The notes under the pieces were generated by a model. That model worked only from the letters and a program-made list of their open reading frames with translations. It made no database searches and had not been told where the DNA came from. From NCBI GenBank assembly GCA_035653615.1, contig DASRBN010000006.1, positions 24,442 through 88,441 of the forward strand: 64,000 nt of DNA. The letters run 5' to 3'. Both the position numbers and the translations under genes were made by a program. This DNA comes from Ktedonobacteraceae bacterium. Its GTDB lineage: Bacteria > Chloroflexota > Ktedonobacteria > Ktedonobacterales > Ktedonobacteraceae. This document shows, piece after piece, positions 40,309 through 49,190 of this stretch (position 1 is its first letter; every line of letters begins with the position of its first letter).

Positions 40309-43300
40309 GAAGGCACCTCCTGTTTGGTCGGCAGCATCGCCTCAGGAGAGGGATTCTTCGTTGCACTCAGAATGACATGGCCAGCCATGTCATTCTGAGT
40401 GCAACGAAGAATCCCTCCTCGTTCGATTTCAAGCAACAATGCCGCCAGATAACTCTCTTCCAGGGGGAGAATCCCCAACCGGTTGTTGTTCATATGCATG
40501 TAATCGAAGCACAGGCCGCTTGCCGGCTCAGCTACCTGGTCTCCGGCGCCGGCCAGCGCCTCGAGCGTGGCGAGAAAGGCTTCCCGGTACGAGTCGATCA
40601 ATCTGCTTGCCAGCGGGTGCGCGGCGATCTCCGCCAGCTGCCTGGAGAGGAAGGCGCAGCGCGATGCGGCTCCTTGTTTGAAACTGGCACGAAGCTCAGC
40701 AGCGCCGGAGCGATCCTGGCCGCTCCAATACCAGAGGTACTGATTCCAGAAACGAGCGCGGGCCTCCGGTTCTGTATAAACAGTTTCCGCCATCAACCGC
40801 ATCAAGAGCAGGCTCAACAGTATCCGATCCAGCTTCGCCCCGCTTTCTAGCAGCAGGGCCTGTAGAGCAACCTCGCTCGATGCCTGGAAGAGCCGCTCAG
40901 CGATAGCTACTCCCGCCTTTCCCCCGTACTTTTCGTATTCCGGTTCATACTCCGCCAGCACGTAACCAGGCTCAGCCATCACAGGCTGCGGCAGCAAATT
41001 CGCCGGCAGGAGATGATGTGCCCTATCATAGGCCAGCTGTGGCAGCGTCTGCTCAATACGGTTGCCAATTTCCCCGCGCAATGCTTCCCGTAAGTCAGAT
41101 GGGCCTTGCAAACGCAGGCGAATATGCCAGCCCCGTTTGTCCATATAGCGTGTGAAGAACCAGCGCTGAAGCTCCGGCCTGAAGCGCGCGCTTTCGATAG
41201 CCGGTTGCACGATGTGAGTCACCACCTGATCCACCTGGTCGGAGCGCGCAGGATAGATTTTAAAGAACAGCCAGTTGTCACGGTCGTGTTCCAGGGCCGT
41301 CCGCCTGGTGAATGCAGTCGCCGGTTGCTCCTTTTGCGGCGACGGCCAGCGAGCCAGGGCCATGAATTCGCTGACATGTCGAGAGGATGGCAACTGCGGA
41401 TCGGGCTGCACCCAGTGCTGGTGACGGTTGGGAAGCGCCTCCGTCAGATTGATCGCCAGCACATCCTTGTCCAGGAGCTGGCGTAGGAGTTCGAGTGTAT
41501 GCGGACTGCTAAAGGAGATCCAGACGGGCTTGCGCGCTTTGGCCTGCAAAGTCAATTGGGCGCGCTCACTCGAAGCAAACACCTCGTCAGGCAGATTATG
41601 CTCGCGCTGCCAGCGCTGCACCCGTACAAAGAAGTCGAAGTCCGATTCTCCTTTCTGCCGTATGGGCACCTGGTCTACGGGGATGCGCCAGCGGGCACGG
41701 CGCAGGATCACCCGTCCCTCTTCAACGCGCGCGAAGTATTCTATCTCTGTGGGAGCCGTATCACGCTGGCTAAAGCGATGAAGATTCCAGCCTACCGGGT
41801 AATCGCTGACCCAGGGATCAAGCAGCATCAGGAAAAGCCGTACCGCGTGGCTAATGAGATGGGTCGGCACAACGCCCAGGTACAAAGGCGCGATCACCTT
41901 CCCCTGCGCATCGATGAAGTAAAGCGTCTCATCGTTGGGATTCGCTCGCAAACGCAGTTCGCGCAGCTCTCGTGTTCGCTCTCCATCACCCTCGTTCGAC
42001 AATTCAGCAGGCCAGCGCAACGTCTGCCTGGTCACGCCTATTTCCCCCTGTAAATTGCTCCAATCGCCTACCACCGGCATCTCCATCGCTTCACCGTCCT
42101 CGTGTAGTGACGCGACCCAGCTGGAGAGCAACTCATCCAGATTCCCATGCCCATCTCCCAACAGACCGGCAAAGCGCCCCAACAGCCCTCCCTGCCCCGG
42201 ACATACCTGGTTCACCACCAGTTTGTAATCACCGCGTTCTAGCGCCTCCTCGCTTTCGGCCACCAGCTGGTAAAAGATTGTCACCGCCGGTGGCATCGCG
42301 CTCGCCCCGCTGGGAAGATCACAGCGCCCTCCGCCAGGTCTCTGCAAGGCAACGCGATCTTCCATCATTGCTCGTGTCAGTAGCTCGGTGGCATCTTCAC
42401 GCGCTAAAAAGTCTTCAAGAAAGCCGAGAATATCGTTTGTTTCGCCGTCAGAACCAAAACGCTCTATAAAGTAGCGGTACAGGTAGTCGTAAAGCTTGCC
42501 ACGAATAATACTTGGGCGAAGGATAGTGGCGACGCGTGCCAGATCCTCCTCTATATGCCGGTTCAAGGTAATCGCGGGGCCGCTGTATTGAACATCTTCG
42601 TAAAGCAGGTTGCATGTAGCCAGCCACGCGGGCGGAGAGGAGCCGAGCCGCAAAAAGATGGCCGCGGATTCCTGCCGGATGCGCTCCAACAGGCGCAGTC
42701 TCTCCGGGCCGCTTGCGGCGTGGCTCTCTTTCACCAGCGCCTGTACATGACGCATACGCGAGGAGATGTCAATAGCAAGGGGGGAATTCAATTTTTCCAG
42801 CGTTGCAGCTAGCGCCGCGATTGGCTCTGGGTCGCGCCTTGAATAGGGGGCGATGGGCTTCAATAGTTGCATATCCAGCAGTTGTGTTACTACCTTATGG
42901 ACATTTGTGGCCGGCTTGCCCGCGGTCAGCAGCTGGATCAATTGCGCATATGAGATTGGCCGCCCGGATTCCAGATAGCCGGCGAGGGCTGGAAGTCGCT
43001 CGCGGTCGAATCTGCGCTCTACGGTACTTTCGCGTCGCCAGGCGAAATCGTCGTGTACGGTATACTCTGAAGTCAGGACGCGCACTTTGTCCAACCTGCT
43101 GCCTGCATGACACAACCCGGCGTTTGGCTCGAATTGTAGGGCCGGTGCCAGCTCCGGCGAATAGGCGATTTGCATCAGCAGGGCGGCCGGGAGCATGCGC
43201 ACCAGTCGCACATGGCGGTGTGGCTCAGTCTGAGCCGCTTGTGGTATCCTGGCCCTATCCTCTTTCTCAGGGGCATGATGGACGACCGCCAGGTGTGTGA

Positions 43301-43937
43301 AGGTGCTCAGGGGGCTGGTCTTGAGCGCGGCCCGCGTGAGGTAGGAGAGGCTCGACCGGGCCAGTTTGCTGGTCGGACGCCAGTCCTGCAACTGAAGCGG
43401 GCGGGTCAATTCCTCAAGCAGGCTCGGACTGACCAGGGCAAGCCCTTGCTGGAGTTCTGGCTGTTGTATACTTCGTGCGAGCGCCTGCATCGCTTCATGC
43501 AATTCCTGCTCGTAGGTCACGCTTGCCTTCTGCAAAGTATGCTCGCGCTCGCGAGCCATGCGGAACCACGCGCGCAGCAGGTGCGCTTCCTCACCCAGGG
43601 CATCTGCCACCTGCTCAATATCCGAGGCGGCTTCCGGCCACATACGCAGGTTGTGGACATTGCGTTTGACTGCTAGAATGCGACGCCGTAGTTCTTTGTC
43701 GTCGCCCACAAGCGGTACCAGGCGGTACAATGCTTCTTCAATCTGCGGCCCTATGGCTTGCATGGCCTGCTCTGCTTCCAGGGCGAATCGAATAGAGCGC
43801 GTCGTCTCGTACAGGTGTAGCTTATCCAGTTGTCCAGCCGGGATGCCGCCGATTCTGGCAACGCCAAAGGGGGCTATTGAAACCGGCCCATAGGTGTGTT
43901 TTTGTTCTTGCGCGCGTTGCTGTAGCAGATTTGTCAT
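40275..43937 (-). CDS. LanB-type lantibiotic dehydratase (full-length) for RiPP maturation
   Basis: 1220 aa. An N-terminal Lant_dehydr_N region (about 20-880) includes RSSLSYLTRAALKTSPLSTF and YDYLYRYFIERFG; a thiopeptide-type C-domain (about 935-1180) includes WLFFKIYPARSDQ, WFFTRYMDKRGWHIRLRLQG and VLAEYEPEYEKYGG. LanB enzymes glutamylate Ser/Thr with glutamyl-tRNA and eliminate glutamate to give dehydroalanine or dehydrobutyrine. Both halves are on one chain, unlike the split enzymes of thiopeptides. The last 45 or so residues (GGILRCTQND..., ILSATKNPS) are a translated dispersed repeat; the native end was probably near LLLEIER. It follows the RRE-M50 gene by two bases. Confidence 0.92.
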   Translation of the reverse strand: MTNLLQQRAQEQKHTYGPVSIAPFGVARIGGIPAGQLDKLHLYETTRSIRFALEAEQAMQAIGPQIEEALYRLVPLVGDDKELRRRILAVKRNVHNLRMWPEAASDIEQVADALGEEAHLLRAWFRMAREREHTLQKASVTYEQELHEAMQALARSIQQPELQQGLALVSPSLLEELTRPLQLQDWRPTSKLARSSLSYLTRAALKTSPLSTFTHLAVVHHAPEKEDRARIPQAAQTEPHRHVRLVRMLPAALLMQIAYSPELAPALQFEPNAGLCHAGSRLDKVRVLTSEYTVHDDFAWRRESTVERRFDRERLPALAGYLESGRPISYAQLIQLLTAGKPATNVHKVVTQLLDMQLLKPIAPYSRRDPEPIAALAATLEKLNSPLAIDISSRMRHVQALVKESHAASGPERLRLLERIRQESAAIFLRLGSSPPAWLATCNLLYEDVQYSGPAITLNRHIEEDLARVATILRPSIIRGKLYDYLYRYFIERFGSDGETNDILGFLEDFLAREDATELLTRAMMEDRVALQRPGGGRCDLPSGASAMPPAVTIFYQLVAESEEALERGDYKLVVNQVCPGQGGLLGRFAGLLGDGHGNLDELLSSWVASLHEDGEAMEMPVVGDWSNLQGEIGVTRQTLRWPAELSNEGDGERTRELRELRLRANPNDETLYFIDAQGKVIAPLYLGVVPTHLISHAVRLFLMLLDPWVSDYPVGWNLHRFSQRDTAPTEIEYFARVEEGRVILRRARWRIPVDQVPIRQKGESDFDFFVRVQRWQREHNLPDEVFASSERAQLTLQAKARKPVWISFSSPHTLELLRQLLDKDVLAINLTEALPNRHQHWVQPDPQLPSSRHVSEFMALARWPSPQKEQPATAFTRRTALEHDRDNWLFFKIYPARSDQVDQVVTHIVQPAIESARFRPELQRWFFTRYMDKRGWHIRLRLQGPSDLREALRGEIGNRIEQTLPQLAYDRAHHLLPANLLPQPVMAEPGYVLAEYEPEYEKYGGKAGVAIAERLFQASSEVALQALLLESGAKLDRILLSLLLMRLMAETVYTEPEARARFWNQYLWYWSGQDRSGAAELRASFKQGAASRCAFLSRQLAEIAAHPLASRLIDSYREAFLATLEALAGAGDQVAEPASGLCFDYMHMNNNRLGILPLEESYLAALLLEIERGGILRCTQNDMAGHVILSATKNPSPEAMLPTKQEVPSCSNSVLTLSR
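40348..40417. repeat. Two dispersed-repeat copies forming a perfect 34-bp inverted repeat
   Basis: Arms 40348-40381 and 40384-40417 are exact reverse complements; each is a complete GAGGGATTCTTCGTTGCACT...GACATGGC copy. The palindrome lies in the 3' end of the LanB reading frame, just before the CPBP start, and would form a very stable RNA hairpin. Confidence 0.92.
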
Positions 43938-43939
43938 AG

Positions 43940-45088
43940 CTATACCACCCCCACAATCAGACCTGCGACGATGTGCAGGAGAAAGAAGACGATCAGTCCC
44001 AGATAACCAAACATCAGCAGACCGTAGGCAGCGTGTACCAACTTCCGGCGAGCGGGCAAGGCGCGCAGTTGCGCCGGTAACGTGCGAAACGTGAGCCAGT
44101 GCCAGTAGAGGAGAAACGTCCTCTGGCGGAAGTTGAGTTCACCGAAAGCCGCTTCGAGGGCATGATAGCCATCGCTGGGCATCAACGGATTCAGGTTCGA
44201 GATGAAGGTCGCGACCTCGATGAAGAGGACGACGTACAGGCTTGCCGAAAGCCAGCCACTGCTGGCGAGAACAAGAGCGGCTGTGATGGCGGCCGCCGAA
44301 ATATCAAAAGCCGGGCCGGCCAGGGCGATATGGATGCGCTGGCGCGGATCACGAAGGCGGTAACCGTCCGTGCGGTCCGCATAGGCCACGGGCAAGATAT
44401 AGTAGAGCAGGGCGAGGCCAATTTCGCGGATGCGCACGCCGTAATAGGAACTTACCAGTGTATGGCTCAGCTCGTGGAGGGTGAGATGCAGCAAGAAGTA
44501 ACCAATCACTAAAGGCCACACAATTTGACCCACGCGCAGACCGGCTCCATGCTGCACAAGCACGTAGAAGGCGGTCAGTGTCGCGACCATGAACCAGAGG
44601 CCGAGCAATGTTTTAGATGTATCGCCCGCAAGAGCATCGACGCGATGGACCAGGTTTTGAGCCAGCGGTTTTTCTGGATGCCAGAGGCCGATGCGCAGCA
44701 TGGGGCGGCGTAGAACCTTACGGGCAAATTTTCTCGGCGAAAATTTTGGAGTGGGCCTCGCTCCCTCGCCTGCGGGCTGCACAATCACTTCAGCATCCTG
44801 TAGTTGCCCTAAAAATGCTCGTACTTTGTCCGCGATCTGGGCCTCTTTGCCGGGGTAGCGTGCTGATAGAGCCTGCTCTATATCCTCCCGGGTAAGGGAG
44901 GTTGGACTTTCTAGCAGCATACGCATGACCTCCGCTGCCAGAGTACTGAGACGGATATAACTCTTGCGCTTCGCATTATAGAGCAGCGGAATATCATTCA
45001 TGCCGGACAGCAGCTCGATACCCTCTGCCAGGATGATCGGCCGTCGATCCTCGATGTTGTTGGATTTCTCTGTGGTTAATGTCTGCAT
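43940..45088 (-). CDS. RRE-M50 fusion: leader-binding domain joined to membrane zinc protease
   Basis: 382 aa. Residues about 15-105 have a PqqD-like RiPP recognition element pattern (LLYNAKRKSYIRLSTLAAEV, LTREDIEQALSARYPG). Membrane helices follow, with the zinc site HELSH (205-209) in LHLTLHELSHTLVSSYYG and the second motif NLNPLMPSDGYHALEAAFG, as in M50 site-2-type proteases of peptide-maturation loci. It likely binds the precursor leader and cleaves or escorts it at the membrane. ATG at 45088 is chosen for GAGGTG seven nt upstream; a GTG three codons earlier overlaps that site. It stands between the precursor genes and LanB. Confidence 0.85.
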   Translation of the reverse strand: MQTLTTEKSNNIEDRRPIILAEGIELLSGMNDIPLLYNAKRKSYIRLSTLAAEVMRMLLESPTSLTREDIEQALSARYPGKEAQIADKVRAFLGQLQDAEVIVQPAGEGARPTPKFSPRKFARKVLRRPMLRIGLWHPEKPLAQNLVHRVDALAGDTSKTLLGLWFMVATLTAFYVLVQHGAGLRVGQIVWPLVIGYFLLHLTLHELSHTLVSSYYGVRIREIGLALLYYILPVAYADRTDGYRLRDPRQRIHIALAGPAFDISAAAITAALVLASSGWLSASLYVVLFIEVATFISNLNPLMPSDGYHALEAAFGELNFRQRTFLLYWHWLTFRTLPAQLRALPARRKLVHAAYGLLMFGYLGLIVFFLLHIVAGLIVGVV

Positions 45089-45252
45089 ATGATTCACCTC
45101 GCTCTAACCGGCCTCGCCATTTACTCTCACTACCATTGCTATTGCTTTGCCCCTGGCTTTTTCGGGTTTGCTCGTATACGCTCCCCAGGGAGAAGCGGCA
45201 GGAAATGAGCCTGGGTCCTTTCCCGACCTCCCGTTTGGAATTGAAATTCGAC

Positions 45253-45289
45253 GGTAGCCCCGATCCGCCTCGAGGGCGGTCGGGGTACC
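45253..45289 (-). terminator. Attenuator-like hairpin after the last precursor gene
   Basis: Stem 45253-45269 with 45275-45289 pairs over 15 bp with two single-base bulges and a 5-nt loop, 17 bp after the stop of the fourth precursor gene and 160 bp before the RRE-M50 start. A weak U-rich stretch follows on the minus strand. This position suits partial termination, giving more precursor than enzyme transcript. Confidence 0.6.
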
Positions 45290-45305
45290 AGGCCCACCTG
45301 CTGGC

Positions 45306-45524
45306 TTAGCAGGCGGACGAGATGGAGCTACCAGATGAGAAGCTGCTGCCGCAGCTGCTGGCGGATGAGAACGAACCGGCAGTGCCAATTGTGGCAGCCG
45401 TGCAGAAGTTGGGATGGACGAAGTCAGCCTGGTCCGCCAACTCTTCCGCAAACAGCTCCAGAGAAACGTTCTCTTTCTCCTCATCGTGGATCTCAACCAT
45501 CTGATCGAAGTCGACGTTGTTCAT
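45306..45524 (-). CDS. RiPP precursor peptide 4
   Basis: 72 aa. The acidic leader ends LELFAEELADQADFVHPN, the conserved motif of all four precursors. The core (about 34 residues) is Ser/Gly/Ala-rich: FCTAATIGTAGSFSS, ASSCGSSFSSG, SSISSAC, with three Cys and many Ser. It differs from the other cores. AAAGGAGA lies before the ATG. Ser/Thr would be dehydrated by LanB and some Cys/Ser/Thr cyclised by YcaO. It is nearest to the modification-export genes downstream. Confidence 0.85.
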   Translation of the reverse strand: MNNVDFDQMVEIHDEEKENVSLELFAEELADQADFVHPNFCTAATIGTAGSFSSASSCGSSFSSGSSISSAC

Positions 45525-45581
45525 GAATTCTGTCTCCTTTCTTGAACTGACTGACTATTGACAACTAACAGCTACTGACGA

Positions 45582-45791
45582 CTAACCGATAGAAGAAGCG
45601 CTGGTAAGCGTACCGGCCGTTGACCATGGGCAGCTTCCGCTCGAGATACTGGTGAGCGAGCTGAAGGTGGTGGATGGTACGACGAGGTCGTTCTGCTCGG
45701 GCAGCTCCTCGGCGAAAAGATCCATCACATCGGTCTCGGGCATCTGCTCATCGCTGACGGTAATCTCGTTGATGTTCTCGTTCTTCATCAT
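45582..45791 (-). CDS. RiPP precursor peptide 3
   Basis: 69 aa from the ATGATG at 45791. That start aligns with precursor 2, which also has AAAGGA-N-AACAGC then ATGATG; an ATG four codons upstream overlaps the ribosome-binding site. Leader: acidic, ending MDLFAEELPEQNDLVVPS. Core: TTFSSLTSISSGSC, PWSTAGTLTSASSIG, with one Cys and about half Ser/Thr. It contains Pro and fewer Gly than precursors 1 and 2, so a distinct product is expected. Confidence 0.85.
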   Translation of the reverse strand: MMKNENINEITVSDEQMPETDVMDLFAEELPEQNDLVVPSTTFSSLTSISSGSCPWSTAGTLTSASSIG

Positions 45792-45878
45792 GTGCTGTTC
45801 CATCCTTTCTGTGTTTCAAAATTGTTGAGATAACTCAACTACCTACGACCAATCGAACCGCGAGGGTATTCCACTCAA

Positions 45879-46097
45879 TTAATTGCCGAAAGAAGACGCG
45901 GTGCTGACGCACGAACCGGTGCCGGCGGTGCCGCTGAAGGTTCCCACGCTACCAAAGCAGCCGACTGATCCCCAGGTGCTGTTGGGAGCTACCAGGTCAG
46001 TTTGATCAGGCAATTCCTCAGCGAACAACTCGTCAAGCTCAGCGATCTCTTGCTGCTGGTCCTTCTGGATGATCGTGTCATTCAATCCGTTCATCAT
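45879..46097 (-). CDS. RiPP precursor peptide 2
   Basis: 72 aa. The acidic leader contains two Gln-rich turns and ends LDELFAEELPDQTDLVAPN. The core (about 33 residues) is STWGSVGCFGSVGTF, SGTAGTGSCVSTASSFGN. It matches precursor 1 except for a few sites, notably one Cys fewer near the C-terminus (TASSFGN versus TASCVG). AAAGGAGA lies before ATGATG. The leader part is far less like that of precursor 1 than the core is, so the core seems to be under stronger constraint. Confidence 0.87.
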   Translation of the reverse strand: MMNGLNDTIIQKDQQQEIAELDELFAEELPDQTDLVAPNSTWGSVGCFGSVGTFSGTAGTGSCVSTASSFGN

Positions 46098-46330
46098 GCT
46101 GTTTCTCCTTTCCTACAATTGCCTGCGTTTGCTACCTGGCGAAATGCCGTCGCCAGTCCTGTTGTTTAGATATGCCTGCTGATCCTCTCGTCCTCTCCCT
46201 GACTCCGTCAGAGCATAAGCTGCTTCGCTTTTTCTCACGCGACGTTCTGCCGCAAATACTGGTGGCGGACCTTCATGCCCAGGTTGAGCTAGATCGGATC
46301 AGCCTTTGTTGTATGGCTCGCCGGTTATTG

Positions 46331-46555
46331 CTAGCCGACGCAAGAAGCAGTGCTGACGCACGAACCCGTGCCTGCCGTGCCACTGAAGGTTCCCACGGAG
46401 CCAAAGCAGCCAATCGAACCCCAGGTGCCGTTTGGCACGACCAGATCATTTTGATCGGGAAGTTCCTCGGCAAAGAGTTCTTGCAAATCCTCCTGCTCTG
46501 TCCGAACGCCTTGCCCTAAGTCGAGGTCCACAGCCTGCAGGGACTTCAAATCCAT
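46331..46555 (-). CDS. RiPP precursor peptide 1
   Basis: 74 aa. The leader starts MDLKSLQAVDLDLGQGVR and ends LQELFAEELPDQNDLVVPN. The core is GTWGSIGCFGSVGTF, SGTAGTGSCVSTASCVG, with three Cys, many Ser/Thr, and Gly at regular spacing, as expected for azole/dehydroamino-acid products. GGAGGTGAGC lies before the ATG. It follows the second SagB-like gene by 24 bp and is the first of four tandem precursor genes spaced by 88-233 bp. Confidence 0.88.
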   Translation of the reverse strand: MDLKSLQAVDLDLGQGVRTEQEDLQELFAEELPDQNDLVVPNGTWGSIGCFGSVGTFSGTAGTGSCVSTASCVG

Positions 46556-46578
46556 CCTTGCTCACCTCCTTTCGTGCC

Positions 46579-47373
46579 TTATTTGCTCAGAATATAATCA
46601 GGATGCAGATAGCCGGTTGAGTAGGCGAAGAGGCTGGCATTTTTATATCCATCGACGCCTGCGATACGATGGGCCGCACGGGGCAAGAACCCGGCGAATG
46701 TCGTTCCTACCAACCCTACGCCAATCGACGATAACCACATACGTTGTCCTGCCGCCCCTGCCCGTAGCAGGAGCAGGCGATGACCCCATGCCCCATGACG
46801 GGCACATGCCGCCGCGAGATTGCCGGTGATCAAGACAATCAGCGGAGCATCGCCGAATTCAGTCTGCAAAACCAGGTTAGCGCCTCCCTCTTTCTGGTTG
46901 GGGGCTGGCCCCACGTACACGAGCGCGTGTTCATCCTGCTCGTAGCGGTAGACAGCCGGCGCGAGGTCCTCGACTCGCCAGGCTACCAGGAGAAACTGTA
47001 GTGGAATGCCTGCCTCTCCTTCCTGTGGCCAGTCCTGGCGGTCCCCGGTGCTTGCCGTGTGCAGGATCGTGGCCAGTTGAGCCTGGCTGACCGACTTCTC
47101 ATCGTAAAAGCGGAGAGAAGTGCGTTCCACCATGGCCTGGTATAGCGGCCGACTCTGCTCAATCGGCTGCGGTAAGCGCATGAGCTCTCCAGGAGCCGGG
47201 CGATAGAGCAGGTGACCCGGCACTTCCCGGGGGGCCGCGAGCGCATCTGCAACTCCCTTACGGCTCTCCTTGTACAGCTTGATCATGACGTGAATAGGCT
47301 CGAGCGATGCGTAACTGCGAATATCGTACCGGCAGTTCTGGCCTACGGTAGTCATCTCGATGGTATCTAGCAT
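46579..47373 (-). CDS. SagB-like nitroreductase-fold dehydrogenase (second copy)
   Basis: 264 aa, stand-alone flavin-dependent dehydrogenase of the SagB type: RTSLRFYDEKSVSQAQLATI, a central PLQFLLVAWRVEDLAPAVYR, APLIVLITGNLAA, and LLLLRAGAAGQRMWLSSIGV (flavin-site helix), GYLHP at the end. SagB enzymes oxidise azolines to azoles using FMN. The sequence is shorter and less canonical than the domain fused to the E1-like protein, so it may have another substrate position or be a helper. GGAGGAGG lies before the ATG, which overlaps the previous gene's stop by seven bases. Confidence 0.83.
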   Translation of the reverse strand: MLDTIEMTTVGQNCRYDIRSYASLEPIHVMIKLYKESRKGVADALAAPREVPGHLLYRPAPGELMRLPQPIEQSRPLYQAMVERTSLRFYDEKSVSQAQLATILHTASTGDRQDWPQEGEAGIPLQFLLVAWRVEDLAPAVYRYEQDEHALVYVGPAPNQKEGGANLVLQTEFGDAPLIVLITGNLAAACARHGAWGHRLLLLRAGAAGQRMWLSSIGVGLVGTTFAGFLPRAAHRIAGVDGYKNASLFAYSTGYLHPDYILSK

Positions 47374-49190
47374 GGCACTTCCTCCTCCTGTGATTCGGGT
47401 GAGACGCCCCGGAGGGCAAGCACACCGGTAATGGCTTCTTTGATATCTTCCAGATCAAGCCGGTCGGCGATCCGGTCATCGGCCCAGCTCTGTATGGTTT
47501 GAGCCGATAGACCGAGTCCGCTTGCGACCATGTGCATCTGGCCAAGCGCCACACCGGCATCCAGGTGAATGATGCGGTAGGCGAAAGCCGAGTATTTGTG
47601 AGAAACGCGATCGTGCGCAGCTGTGAGTATGACATATGCGTCTGCCAGCAACTCGCTTTCTCGTGGCAGCGCCTCGCGCAGGAAGGCGTCCATTTCGCTC
47701 GTTTGCCCGCTTCGCTCAAGGATGGCCAGTGTATGCTCGTGCGGCTGGTAGAAATAGAGGCCTGGCTCCAGCCCGGTGACGTTTCGTGCCACGACGTAAA
47801 GTTCTACCGAGCCGAGATTGCCGCCGGTCGGCGACCAGCGCTGCAATTTGCTGGCCTTATTGCCGTCACTGTAGCGAATGCCCGCGCCCAACATGAGCAG
47901 CGTAGCGAGTCGTGTTAAATCCAGTTCCGCGCCTGGCGGGGAAGCAGTCTTTCCCGGCAAGTTCTCCAGGACCGTACCGCGCGGGCGAATCAATTCTGTA
48001 CGATCTGGCAACTGCACCTGTGCGGCACTCGGATAGCGCTTGCCCTCGTGCGCCAGTTCTAGATTGCTGGCACGATAGTGCATCTGGTGGCTCTTGGGAT
48101 CGAGCAGGTGACGCGACGGGAATGAAACGGCGTCCTCGTACACGACCGCTGTCTCTACCGGCCCCATTTCGACGCCGGCGGGACGGCAGTTCGGGCAGCC
48201 TGGCAGCTTGGGGAAGCGCAGGCGCTGCGTGGACCAATCATCCAGGCTGTAGCGGGTAACGTTCAGCCCGGTGGCCAGTAAAGAGATGCGACTCAGCAGG
48301 TAGATTACCTCGACAACCAGCATATTGGCCCACAGGCGCGCGTCTAGCCAGCTCGTTTGAGCCTGGTCAGCTTTCTCTTCCCGGTTCTCGTAAAGTGCGG
48401 GTGGGAAGCTGGCGCGGGCAAAACAGCTGTAACAGGGCGTTTCACCTCGCTCAAAATACGGGCCCAGTTCGGCTACCTGGCCGTTGAGATTGATTGACGC
48501 TCGCAGCCAGGGGATGTTATGACGCGCACATTGTTCGTCCAATTGCCGCAAAAGGGCCTGATCATCTTCTCCCTCGACCAGTACGATCACAACACTCCGG
48601 CCCGCCTGTTTGTCTAACAGAGATCCCGGGTCGGTACCCCATTCTCCGGTGTACACCTGTCCGACTCCTGCCTGCTTCAACATCATATGCATATGAGCGC
48701 GTGCCAGGTCGGCATGAGGGCCGAGGGCGTAGATGACCACCTGTGATTGCCCGAGGCGAGCCAGCGCCTGCAACGCGCTCCGGTTGACGCGGGTTACGTC
48801 CACATAGCGGCGAAAGAACGCCAGCATATGTGGGTCAAAGCGAGCAGGGTCCGCGTCCTGCGGATCGAAAGCAGCATCCTCTAGAAGCCCGCGTGTATAG
48901 AGCAGCGCGACGGCGTTGTAGATGGACTCTGCTGGGACACCGGGTATAGCCTGTGCCAGTTGCTCAAGGCTGCGGCTGCCATCCAGTAGGGGCAGCAAAC
49001 GTGGCAGCAGGCTCCTGGTAGCCTTTCCCCTGAGTACCTGCGAATCCTCGCCCCCTTCTACAAGTAGCCCATCCTCCATGGGCACAACGACCAGTTCTGC
49101 CGGGAAATGGGGACGCTGCGGCATGGCAAATTGTGGGTCCAGGCGCACAGCTCTAGCCATGGCCTCGGCTGCAATCAGTTTCTGCTCCAT
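47367..49190 (-). CDS. RRE/E1-like partner protein fused to SagB-type azoline dehydrogenase
   Basis: 607 aa. Residues about 25-110 form a SagC-type N-terminal winged helix (VVVPMEDGLLVEGGEDSQVL, LLPLLDGSRSLEQLAQAIPG). An E1/ThiF-like region follows with zinc knuckles CYSC (about 253) and CPNC (about 332). From about residue 400 a SagB nitroreductase domain follows: LGAGIRYSDGNKASKLQRWS, NLGSVELYVVARNVTGLEPG, VILTAAHDRV, IIHLDAGVALGQMHMVASGL. It would present the precursor leader to YcaO and then oxidise the azolines on one chain. It overlaps the E1-like gene by 16 bases. Confidence 0.88.
   Translation of the reverse strand: MEQKLIAAEAMARAVRLDPQFAMPQRPHFPAELVVVPMEDGLLVEGGEDSQVLRGKATRSLLPRLLPLLDGSRSLEQLAQAIPGVPAESIYNAVALLYTRGLLEDAAFDPQDADPARFDPHMLAFFRRYVDVTRVNRSALQALARLGQSQVVIYALGPHADLARAHMHMMLKQAGVGQVYTGEWGTDPGSLLDKQAGRSVVIVLVEGEDDQALLRQLDEQCARHNIPWLRASINLNGQVAELGPYFERGETPCYSCFARASFPPALYENREEKADQAQTSWLDARLWANMLVVEVIYLLSRISLLATGLNVTRYSLDDWSTQRLRFPKLPGCPNCRPAGVEMGPVETAVVYEDAVSFPSRHLLDPKSHQMHYRASNLELAHEGKRYPSAAQVQLPDRTELIRPRGTVLENLPGKTASPPGAELDLTRLATLLMLGAGIRYSDGNKASKLQRWSPTGGNLGSVELYVVARNVTGLEPGLYFYQPHEHTLAILERSGQTSEMDAFLREALPRESELLADAYVILTAAHDRVSHKYSAFAYRIIHLDAGVALGQMHMVASGLGLSAQTIQSWADDRIADRLDLEDIKEAITGVLALRGVSPESQEEEVPC

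Noticed and set aside
45104..45496. 130-aa minus-strand ORF overlapping precursor 4
   Set aside because: Different frame from the precursor; the precursor has the shared leader motif and its own ribosome-binding site, this ORF has neither.
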